From Methylobacterium sp. W2 (GTDB taxonomy: Bacteria; Pseudomonadota; Alphaproteobacteria; Rhizobiales; Beijerinckiaceae): a DNA stretch of 36,658 nucleotides. Of this stretch, positions 27,302 through 34,316 are shown piece by piece. Both the position numbers and the translations under genes were made by a program. The stretch spans positions 1-36,658 of the forward strand of contig NZ_VMOA01000053.1 in the NCBI RefSeq assembly GCF_020662345.1. The letters are read 5' to 3'. The notes under the pieces were generated by a model. The model had not been told where the DNA came from, made no database searches, and saw nothing but the letters and a program-made list of their open reading frames with translations. Position 1 is the first letter of the stretch, and each line of letters starts with the position of its first letter.

Positions 27302-29212
27302 TCAGCCGCGTCCCGCCCGCCCCGGTGCGGCATAGCGCAGGGCCGCGTCGAGGGCGTCGTTGAGGGAGGTCACCAGCACGTCGGCGGAGGTGGTCCGGCG
27401 CAGGCGGTCGAGGGTCGAGGGGTCGCGCTCGCGCCAGAACCCGACGAGCACCTTTACGTCGGGAAGCTCCTTGCGGGCCTGCCGGACGGTGAGACGGATC
27501 TGCGAGAGGCTGACCGGTTCGAGATAGGAGAAGCAGATCATCGCGATCTCGTCCGCGCGTTCGGGCCGCTTGTCGGCGCGCAGGTCGGCGAGCGAGGTCA
27601 TCTGGGCGGCGAGGCCGTGACGGCCGAGGATCTGGCTCAGCATCAGGGTCGCCGCCTCGTCGAAGGGACCGCGGCTCGAGACGCAGAGGATCGGGGTGGC
27701 GCCGCGCCAGTTCGCGGCGAGGTCGCCCCGCGCCAGGACGATGCCGGCGCTGCTGCGATCCGGCCCGGCGGCGGCAATGGCGGCGGCGGCCTCGGCGCTG
27801 CCGGCCGAGCCCGACCGCTTGATCGGCGCGAGTTTGAGCCTGTCGACCACGGTGCGGATCGCCGCGCCGACCTCGCTCTGGCGCGACCGGTCGAGGGCCC
27901 CGCGGGCGAGGTCGTCCTGGGCGAGGCGAAGGCCCGCCAGCACGACCTCGTCGTAATAGGTCACCAACGCCCGCGCCTTCAGCACCTGCCGGCCCTGTTC
28001 GATCGCCTCGGCCGGGTCTCCGGCGAGCATGCGCTGGTAGAAGATCTCCGGGGGCGCCAGGGCGGGCTGGTCGCCGAGGATGACGTCGAGGAACCAGAGC
28101 CGGTCCACGTGGCGGCCGAGGACGACGAGACAGACGGTGATCGGTGTCGCGAGGACGAGGCCGATCGGTCCCCACAGGAAGGTCCAGACGGTGGCCGCCA
28201 GAATCACCGCCAGCGGCGAGAGGCCGGTGGAATGGCCATAGAGCAGCGGCTCGACCACGTGGCCGGCGATGGGCTCGACGATGAGGAACAGGAGCGCGGT
28301 GGCGATGACCATCGACCAGCCGGGATCCACCGCCGCCGCCAGGATCAGCGGCAGCAGGGCGCTGATGGCGCCGCCGATATAGGGCACGAAGCGCAGGATC
28401 GCCGCGAGCACGCCGAACAGGATCGGGCTCGGCACGCCGATAAACCAGAGGCCGGTGCCGATGACCGCGCCGAAGGCGATGTTGAGGGCGAGCTGCGCGA
28501 GGAAGAACCGGCTGAGCCGGTTGGTGGCGTCGTCGATGGCCGCCGTGGTGCGACGCAGGTCACCCGAGCCGGCGAGCCGGATGGCGCGGTTCCTCAGATC
28601 CTCCCGCTGCAGCAGGATGAAGATCGTGAAGAGGAGGATCAGGCCGGCGGTGGCGAGCGGGTGCAGGATCGGCCCGACGAAGGCACCGAGCGTCGTGGTG
28701 AGCGCGGCCTGCGGGGCGGTCATCACCACATGGAGCGGATTGGCGCGGCTGCCGGACCGGCCCGGAAGGTCTTCGTCCTTGGGGGGCGCGGGCTGCAGCT
28801 CCTCGCCGAGGTCCTGCACCATGTCGACGATGCGCGACAGGGTTCCACTCCCCGATGTCGCTTCCTTCACCGAGGCGATCTTCTCGCGGATCGTGATCTG
28901 GTAGCGCGGCAGGTCGGAGGCGAGCTGACCCGCCTCGGTGGTGATGAGCAGCCCGACCCCGATGATCGCCGCGAAAGCGGCCACCACGACAAGGGGCGCC
29001 GCCGCGGCGCGCGGCACCAAGGCCCGTCTCAGGAGGCGCACGGCGGGCACCAGGACGAAGCCGAGGAGAATCGCCAGGACCACGGGCACGATGATGTCGC
29101 GGCCGAAGTACAGAATCGACGCGATGGTGACGACCAGTAGGCACGAGGCCAGGATCGTGAACACCGGCATCGCCTGCCGCAGCAGGCGCGCGGTGATGGG
29201 ATCGTCACTCAT
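27302..29212 (-). CDS. AI-2E-family transporter with a long C-terminal cytoplasmic extension
   Basis: 636 residues, against about 350-380 for a typical AI-2E/PerM/TqsA protein. Residues 1-370 are the permease: two N-terminal helices, a paired helix at about 71-92, a soluble segment (about 100-160), then the conserved LLFTIFILLQREDLRNR, FGVLAAILRFVPYIGGAISALLPL and GLSPLAVILAATVWTFLWGPIGLVLATPITVCLVVL. Family members export small molecules or ions; some are proposed Na+/H+ antiporters or AI-2 exporters. Residues 370-636 add a helical region (EIFYQRMLAGDPAEAIEQGR) and an alpha/beta domain (TPILCVSSRGPFDEAATLMLSQIL, MICFSYLEPVSLSQIR, DVKVLVGFWRE) with a Rossmann or B12-binding-like look. It is the second gene of the operon, 84 bases after the response regulator. 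Confidence 0.88.
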   Translation of the reverse strand: MSDDPITARLLRQAMPVFTILASCLLVVTIASILYFGRDIIVPVVLAILLGFVLVPAVRLLRRALVPRAAAAPLVVVAAFAAIIGVGLLITTEAGQLASDLPRYQITIREKIASVKEATSGSGTLSRIVDMVQDLGEELQPAPPKDEDLPGRSGSRANPLHVVMTAPQAALTTTLGAFVGPILHPLATAGLILLFTIFILLQREDLRNRAIRLAGSGDLRRTTAAIDDATNRLSRFFLAQLALNIAFGAVIGTGLWFIGVPSPILFGVLAAILRFVPYIGGAISALLPLILAAAVDPGWSMVIATALLFLIVEPIAGHVVEPLLYGHSTGLSPLAVILAATVWTFLWGPIGLVLATPITVCLVVLGRHVDRLWFLDVILGDQPALAPPEIFYQRMLAGDPAEAIEQGRQVLKARALVTYYDEVVLAGLRLAQDDLARGALDRSRQSEVGAAIRTVVDRLKLAPIKRSGSAGSAEAAAAIAAAGPDRSSAGIVLARGDLAANWRGATPILCVSSRGPFDEAATLMLSQILGRHGLAAQMTSLADLRADKRPERADEIAMICFSYLEPVSLSQIRLTVRQARKELPDVKVLVGFWRERDPSTLDRLRRTTSADVLVTSLNDALDAALRYAAPGRAGRG

Positions 29213-29296
29213 GGGGAATGGGTCTTCTCGTCTCGACGCGTGTCAGTGGAAGCCCCGTCCCAGCGGGAGGCGCGAAGTCTCGGATCGGACCGGCGG

Positions 29297-29677
29297 TCAG
29301 GCCGGGGTTTCCGCGCCGCCCAAGGCCGCGCCGATCTGGGTCAGCAGCTTGGAGAAGTCGATGGGCTTGGGGTGATAGTCGTCGCAGCCGGCCTGGATCG
29401 CCTTGTCGCGGTCACCGAGCATGGCATGGGCGGTGAGCGCGATGATCGGGATGTTCCGGGTGTCGCCGCTGGATTTCAGGGCGCGGGCCGCCGACCAGCC
29501 GTCGAGGATGGGCAGGTTCATATCGAGGAGGATCACGTCCGGGCGACCGGCGCGCGCCTGCTGCACGCCGGCCTCGCCGTCATGGGCGAGGATGACGTCG
29601 TAGCCGCGTCGCTTGAGACGGCGGGACAGGAAGTCCCAGATCTCTTCGTGATCTTCCACCAGCAGGATCTTGGCCAT
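29297..29677 (-). CDS. Single-domain response regulator (DivK/CheY-like)
   Basis: 126 residues consisting of one receiver domain. Acidic pocket E8/D9, phospho-acceptor D52 (VILLDMNLPILDG), switch residue T82 (IIALTAHAM) and K104 (DDYHPKPID) are all present, so it should be phosphorylated. There is no output domain; it probably acts by protein contact or as a shuttle in a phosphorelay with the hybrid kinase at the end of the operon. ATG 29677 is chosen because MAKILLVEDHE is the canonical receiver start; the frame is open upstream to 29761 but that sequence is not receiver-like. It is the first gene of the operon and lies just downstream of an 18-bp perfect palindrome. Confidence 0.92.
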   Translation of the reverse strand: MAKILLVEDHEEIWDFLSRRLKRRGYDVILAHDGEAGVQQARAGRPDVILLDMNLPILDGWSAARALKSSGDTRNIPIIALTAHAMLGDRDKAIQAGCDDYHPKPIDFSKLLTQIGAALGGAETPA

Positions 29678-29700
29678 CAATGGAACTCCGGCATCATGTC

Positions 29701-29718
29701 GACCCGACGCGTCGGGTC
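29701..29718. promoter_or_regulatory. 18-bp perfect palindrome upstream of the signalling operon
   Basis: GACCCGACGCGTCGGGTC is a perfect palindrome 23 bases upstream of the response regulator ATG. It has no spacer loop, which suits a dimeric protein operator better than a terminator. It lies in the promoter or leader of the four-gene operon. Confidence 0.5.
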
Positions 29719-30083
29719 TGCGTTTGCGTGAGCAATCGTTCGGGAGGCCAGGATTCCTCACTTTCGATCGCTTGTGGTCTGACCATCAGTTTCCGTGCCT
29801 GCCGGCCCGGTCACGACAACCTTGTCACGACGTCCCTGCCCCGCCTCCGTCGAAAGCCGGCGCCGGACAGGTCCGGGCACTCGGCGGATGGGTGGAAGAA
29901 GCATCGTCCCCTCCCCGCCCGGCCCCGAATGGTCGCTCCCCACGACGGAGCGCCCTGGTGTCAGGCGTGGTGACGAAGTGCAACGCACCAATCGGGTTTC
30001 CGGTCCTCGACCAGGACAATTCTGTCTCTGGTCACGGAGAGGATGCGAAGAAACCGGATCGGGGGCGAGGCTCGAAGGCCGCG
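29719..30083. other. Intergenic region upstream of the signalling operon and downstream of the DUF4126 gene
   Basis: 365 bases without a supported gene. The open frames here run across it without ribosome sites or family resemblance. It must hold the promoter for the minus-strand operon at 29677 and the 3' end of the DUF4126 transcript. I could not pick a confident promoter; a sequence matching the extracytoplasmic GGAAC/CGTT pattern was looked for and not found. Confidence 0.4.
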
Positions 30084-30545
30084 CTAGAGCGCACTCGTGA
30101 CGAGGATCGCGGCGAGGACGGCGACGGCATCCTCGGTGAAGGCCGCTGGCTTGTCCGAACCGAAGGAGGCGGCCATCCACGCCCTCGCCCGGGCGCCGCC
30201 CAGCGTCCCGATGACGGCGCCGGCCGCGCCCGCCAGGGCTCCGGCGACGGGCTGTCCCAGACCGATCCCGATCGCGCCGCCGCAGAGAGTGCCGCTCGCG
30301 ATCCGTGCGGCGAATTGCACGGGCACGGTGCGGCTCGGTGTGGCCGGAAGCATGTCCGTGAAGAACTCGGCGAGCGCGAGAAGGGTGAGGATGACGGCCG
30401 TCGAGCGGTAGCCGAGAAAGGCGAGCCAGCTTCCGTCGAGGGAGATCCAGCCGAGATGCGCCGCCCAGGCGATCGCCGCCGGCGCGGTCATGGTCCGCAG
30501 ACCCGCCACCATCCCGATCAACCCTGCGAGAACGATCCCGGCCAT
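30084..30545 (-). CDS. DUF4126 family membrane protein
   Basis: 153 residues, a small multi-helix membrane protein matching DUF4126: GLIGMVAGLRTMTAPAAIAWAAHLG (about 8-32), AVILTLLALAEFFTDMLPATPSRT (about 50-73), then FAARIASGTLCGGAIGIGLGQPVAGALAGAAGAVIGTLGG and a final helix AVLAAILVTSAL. The AGLRTMTAPA and DMLPATPSRT motifs are the family's most conserved parts. The function is not known. The ATG at 30545 directly starts the first helix. It lies 154 bases downstream of the lytic transglycosylase gene on the same strand; the hairpin between them suggests separate transcription. Confidence 0.85.
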   Translation of the reverse strand: MAGIVLAGLIGMVAGLRTMTAPAAIAWAAHLGWISLDGSWLAFLGYRSTAVILTLLALAEFFTDMLPATPSRTVPVQFAARIASGTLCGGAIGIGLGQPVAGALAGAAGAVIGTLGGARARAWMAASFGSDKPAAFTEDAVAVLAAILVTSAL

Positions 30546-30671
30546 GGAGTATGTCCCGCTGCGACGCCATCGTCGAAGCCGGAAGATCGATCAGGCAGAG
30601 GCCAAGTCAAGGTGGGCCTATGGCAGCAGCCCCGAGCGAGCCCCCGGCGCGAAAAGCCCGGCCCGATGAAA

Positions 30672-30693
30672 ACGGGGCCCCGAAAGGCCCCGT
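30672..30693 (-). terminator. Terminator after the lytic transglycosylase gene
   Basis: ACGGGGCC (30672-30679) pairs with GGCCCCGT (30686-30693) around a six-base CCGAAA loop, beginning seven bases after the stop at 30700. On the minus strand it is followed by TTTCATC, a short U-rich tail. Confidence 0.65.
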
Positions 30694-30699
30694 GATCCG

Positions 30700-31497
30700 T
30701 CACTCGCCGTCGATCTGGCGTCCGAGCTGGGCGATCGCCTTCTGGTAGACGGTGGCCGCGTTCCATCCCTGGATCGCCGCGAAGTTCGGCTCGCCCGGCT
30801 GGTAGCCCGCTCCGGCCCTCCAGCCGTGGCCTTTCAGGAAGTTGGCGGTGGCATTCAGCGCATTGGGAGCGCTGTCGAGGCTTCCGCCGGTGCTGTAGGT
30901 CAGCACGTTCTTGGGCAGGAACTGGGTGTGGCCGACCTCGCCATGGGCGGCGCCGCGGGTCGCGGAAGTGAGGATGCCGCGATCGACGAGGGTGAGGGCC
31001 GCGTAGAGCTGGTCGGTGAAGAAGTCCGAGCGGCGGCAATCGTAGGCGAGGGTCGCCACGGCGGACAGCGTGTTGATGTTGCCGCGAACCGCGCCGAAGC
31101 CCGTCTCCATGCCCCAGATTGCTAGGAGCGGACCGGCCGGCACGCCGTAGCGCTGCTCGATCGAGTCGAACAACGCTGCATTGGTCTGCTTCAACTTGCG
31201 GCCGCGGGCAACGATGGTGGGGCCGCCGCGCTTGGCCAGGAACTGGTCGAGGGTCAGGCGGAAGCTCTTCTGGCCCCGGTCGGCCGAGATGGTGGCGCCG
31301 GAATAGGAGGTTTCCATCAGCGCGGCGAGGCTCGCGGCGCTGGCGCGTCCCTTCGCCTCCTGTGCAAACTGGGTCTTCCACGCCTCGAAACCGCTGGCCG
31401 TGTTGCCACATTGGGCAGCCTGTGCCGTGCCGGCCATGCAGGCCAGGGCACCGAGGCCGGCGGCGATGAGGGCCCCCTTGTAGCCGCGTCTGATCAT
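30700..31497 (-). CDS. Lytic murein transglycosylase, MltB/SLT_2 family
   Basis: 265 residues. A Sec signal peptide ends at AQA27, so the enzyme acts in the periplasm. The SLT_2 domain fills the rest: FEAWKTQFAQEAKGRA (about 37-52), IWGMETGFG with catalytic Glu131, TLAYDCRRSDFF and GHTQFLPKNVLTY, where MltB has GQTQFMPS. It cleaves the MurNAc-GlcNAc bond of peptidoglycan, forming 1,6-anhydroMurNAc, and serves in wall remodelling. The C-terminal peptidoglycan-binding domain of some homologues is absent. The ATG at 31497 follows GGAGGAG at ideal spacing. Transcribed alone with its own terminator. One Cys pair (C30 and C153) could form a disulfide. Confidence 0.9.
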   Translation of the reverse strand: MIRRGYKGALIAAGLGALACMAGTAQAAQCGNTASGFEAWKTQFAQEAKGRASAASLAALMETSYSGATISADRGQKSFRLTLDQFLAKRGGPTIVARGRKLKQTNAALFDSIEQRYGVPAGPLLAIWGMETGFGAVRGNINTLSAVATLAYDCRRSDFFTDQLYAALTLVDRGILTSATRGAAHGEVGHTQFLPKNVLTYSTGGSLDSAPNALNATANFLKGHGWRAGAGYQPGEPNFAAIQGWNAATVYQKAIAQLGRQIDGE

Positions 31498-32016
31498 CCG
31501 AAACTCCTCCGTCGCGGCAGCTCTCAGGAGACCGCCAGCTTTGCCGACCGCCCTAAGCCGTTCCGCATGGGAAGGCTACAACCTTGCCGAGGTGTCGGCG
31601 CGGCCCGTACCAGTTCCCGCCAAGATGTGATCTTCCGGTTACCACCCTGATCTTCCGCGAGGCCGCTGCCCATGGCCCACGGGCCGTGATGTTCGATCGG
31701 GGCATGGAGCGCGAGACACATCCGCCCGGCTTCCTCGTGCTACCAGAACCGCGATGCGTCCAATCCTTCGCACCTCCCTGGGGTTGCCCGCTACTCTCCG
31801 AACATCGCCTCGTTATCTTTTTGAACAAACTATTGTGCAGTGAAGATCAGCGGTCGGAGATTTACTGACTGATGAAATATTTTATCACATGAAAAATAAC
31901 GCATAATGAAATATCGTTAAACTGCATATTTAGAGTAATTATAATGTTTATACTCGATATTGTCAGGACGTGACTTTGATTATACTCGTCGTTCTCAAGT
32001 GTTTCAGGAGTAGACG
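31498..32016. other. Intergenic region with an AT-rich promoter upstream of the TonB receptor
   Basis: 519 bases between the divergent transglycosylase and receptor genes. The left part is GC-rich and holds nothing I recognise. Bases about 31805-31990 are strikingly AT-rich for this genome, consistent with a regulated promoter. No gene is supported here. Confidence 0.55.
31929..31945 (+). promoter_or_regulatory. Candidate Irr/ICE-like iron-responsive element
   Basis: TTTAGAGTAATTATAAT matches the rhizobial iron control element TTTAGAANNNTTCTAAA at 11 of its 14 fixed positions. It lies 71 bases upstream of the siderophore receptor ATG in the AT-rich promoter. Irr is the usual iron regulator of this bacterial group. 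The match is by eye and could be chance in AT-rich DNA. Confidence 0.3.
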
Positions 32017-34206
32017 ATGCTAGACCAGACTGGACGCCTGCCTCAACCGGCGAGGCTCGACCGCCGATCCGCCAGCCGCCTTCCCTGGTTGCTCGCGGGC
32101 GGAGCCGCGCTCGTCCTCGCCGACACGGCCTGGGCCCAGAACGGCCGCGCGGCGGCGCAGGCCGCGTCCCCGACCGCCGTGTCCCTCGATCAGATCACCG
32201 TCGACGGCGATGGCCGCGGCACCATAGGGTACCAGCCCAGGCGCACCAGTTTCGGGGCCGGGTCGGACACCTCGCTCCTCGATACGCCCGCCAACATCGC
32301 CGTGGTGCCCGCCACGGTCCTGCGCGACCAGCGCGTGCTGTCCCTCGACGAGGCCTTGCGCAACGTCAGCGGCACCGCCCAGGCCAACAGCCTCGGCGGC
32401 ACGCAGGAAGGCGTGATCCGCCGCGGATTCGGGACCACGCGGGACAGCTCGATCCTGCGGGACGGCCGCCGCACGGTCCTGCAGCAGAACTTCAATTACG
32501 CCATCGAGCAGGTGGAGGTGCTGAAAGGCCCCGCCTCACTCCTCTACGGCATCTCGGAGCCCGGCGGTCTCATCAACCTCGTCTCGAAACGTCCCGAATT
32601 CGCCTCGCATGGCGCACTCAACATCACGGGGACGAGTTTCGGCGGCGGCCTCGTCCAGGCCGACGTGACCGGGCCGATCGAAGGCACCAACCTCGCCTAC
32701 CGGGTGGTCGGCGACTTCCAGGATTATCAATACTGGCGCAATTTCGGCGCGATCGAACGGCAGGTCGTGGCCCCGTCGCTCACCTGGAAGGGTGACGACA
32801 CCAAGGTGACGGTGGCCTACGAGTTCTCGCATTACAATATCCCGTTCGACCGCGGCACCGTCTTCGATCCGCGCAACGGCCGGCCCCTACGGGTCCCGCG
32901 CGACCGCCGCTTCGACGAACGCTTCAGCCGCGTCGACGCCACGAGCCATCTCGCCAGCCTCGATATCGAGCATCGCTTCAACGACGATTGGCGGCTGCAT
33001 TTCGGCTATAGTTTCAGCCATCTCGGCTATGACGACAATCAGGTCCGCGCGGTCTCGTACAATGCCGAGACGGGCTTCCTGACCCGACGGGCCGATTCCA
33101 CGCAAGGCGGCGACTTCAACGCGCATGTGGCACGCCTCGACCTGACCGGACGGGTCGACACCTTCGGCCTTCGGCACGACATCCTGACCGGCGCGATGTA
33201 CGAGCGGGTGGACTACTTCCGCAAGACCACCATTCGCGGCGTCAATCAGGGCGGCTTCAACGTCTTCGACCCGATCTATGGTCGCCTCGGACCGTCGGAC
33301 CGGGTTTCGCTCACGGGGAGCGACGTCCGCGACCGGCTCAACAACACCAGCCTCTATCTCCAGGATTCGGTCCATCTCACCGACCAGCTCATCCTGGTGG
33401 CTGGCGTCAGCGCCCAGATCTACGACCAGCTCGCCTATGCCGGGCGGCCTTCCGTGGTCACCACCGACATCAACGGCGTGACGCCGGTTCCGCGCGCCGG
33501 GATCGTCTACAAGCTGACGCCCGATCTCTCGCTCTATGGCAGCTTCAGCCGCTCGTTCCGGCCCAACGTCACCGATCTGGAGACCAACGGCTCCCTCGCC
33601 CCCGAGGAGGGCGAGGCCTACGAGGTCGGCGTGAAGGCGGATCTCGGGCCCGGCCTCACCGTGACGGGAGCGATGTTCGATGTCGAGAAGGCCAACGTGC
33701 TGGTCACCCAGGTGGTGGACGGAACGCGGATCGCCACCACCGCCGGCAAGGCCCGTTCGCGCGGGTTCGAACTCGACTTCGCCGGCCAGATCCTGCCCGA
33801 TTGGGCGGTGATCGGCAGCTACGGCTTCACCCAGGCGCTCGTGACCGAGGACCCGGTGCTCGCGGGCAAGGAGCTTCAGAACACGCCGCGCGTGACGGCG
33901 TCCGCCTTCCTCACCCACCAGTTCGGCGCGGTGAATCAGGCGGCCGAACTCGGCTCTCTGCGCCTCGGTCCTGGTTTCCTCGAGGCCGGCTTCGGCACCC
34001 GCTACATCGGCGAGCGGCCGGGCGATGCCGCCAACACCTTCACCATGCCTCACTACCTCGTGTGCGATGCCTTCCTCGCCTATCGCACGGCGGTGAACGG
34101 GCGGGCGACGACGATCCAGCTCAACCTCAAGAACCTGTTCGACGAGACCTATTATACGTCGTCTGCGGCCAGCAACCTGCTGGTGGCCGTGGGCGAGCCG
34201 TTCTAG
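32017..34206 (+). CDS. TonB-dependent siderophore receptor, probably C-terminally truncated by an amber codon
   Basis: 729 residues. The long signal peptide ends AWA40-QN and a TonB box-like DQITV lies at 58-62. The plug domain (about 80-215) has SLLDTPANIAVVP, SLDEALRNVSG, RRGFG and VEVLKGPASLLYGISEPGGLINLVSKRP, the FhuA/FpvA-type siderophore receptor signature. The 22-stranded barrel follows, including SLYGSFSRSFRPN and LNLKNLFDETYYTSS near the end. It would bring ferric siderophore across the outer membrane using TonB energy. Reading stops at TAG 34204 after VAVGEPF. The same frame then continues AMVTARVTW and TGA at 34234, the kind of final beta strand (ending in an aromatic residue) these receptors need. 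The gene looks broken by a single nonsense change, or a sequencing error. ATG 32017 follows CAGGAG. Confidence 0.9.
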   Translation: MLDQTGRLPQPARLDRRSASRLPWLLAGGAALVLADTAWAQNGRAAAQAASPTAVSLDQITVDGDGRGTIGYQPRRTSFGAGSDTSLLDTPANIAVVPATVLRDQRVLSLDEALRNVSGTAQANSLGGTQEGVIRRGFGTTRDSSILRDGRRTVLQQNFNYAIEQVEVLKGPASLLYGISEPGGLINLVSKRPEFASHGALNITGTSFGGGLVQADVTGPIEGTNLAYRVVGDFQDYQYWRNFGAIERQVVAPSLTWKGDDTKVTVAYEFSHYNIPFDRGTVFDPRNGRPLRVPRDRRFDERFSRVDATSHLASLDIEHRFNDDWRLHFGYSFSHLGYDDNQVRAVSYNAETGFLTRRADSTQGGDFNAHVARLDLTGRVDTFGLRHDILTGAMYERVDYFRKTTIRGVNQGGFNVFDPIYGRLGPSDRVSLTGSDVRDRLNNTSLYLQDSVHLTDQLILVAGVSAQIYDQLAYAGRPSVVTTDINGVTPVPRAGIVYKLTPDLSLYGSFSRSFRPNVTDLETNGSLAPEEGEAYEVGVKADLGPGLTVTGAMFDVEKANVLVTQVVDGTRIATTAGKARSRGFELDFAGQILPDWAVIGSYGFTQALVTEDPVLAGKELQNTPRVTASAFLTHQFGAVNQAAELGSLRLGPGFLEAGFGTRYIGERPGDAANTFTMPHYLVCDAFLAYRTAVNGRATTIQLNLKNLFDETYYTSSAASNLLVAVGEPF

Positions 34207-34273
34207 GCCATGGTGACGGCACGGGTGACCTGGTGACGGCAACCTGCCGATAGGCCGATCTCATGATCTGCCC

Positions 34274-34316
34274 CGATGGCGACGGGCCGGATACCGCATC
34301 CGGCCCGTCGCCATCG
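34274..34316. terminator. Bidirectional hairpin between two convergent TonB receptor genes
   Basis: A perfect 19-bp stem (34274-34292 with 34298-34316) around a five-base ACCGC loop ends one base before the stop of the minus-strand receptor gene. It lies 38 bases after the plus-strand frame's second stop. There is no strong T tract on either side, but its length and place suit a shared terminator. Confidence 0.7.

Noticed and set aside
26771..29140. Plus-strand open frame of about 790 codons opposite the pentapeptide and AI-2E genes
   Set aside because: It spans two real genes on the other strand and reads as charged low-complexity sequence with no family resemblance.
29678..29780. A general stress (EcfG-type) promoter for the signalling operon
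   Set aside because: A GGAAT sequence is present on the minus strand, but no CGTT lies at the required 16-17 base spacing.
29670..30695. Plus-strand open frame over the intergenic region and the DUF4126 gene
   Set aside because: Composition is Arg/Pro/Gly/Asp-rich without motifs, and the minus-strand DUF4126 membrane protein is convincing.
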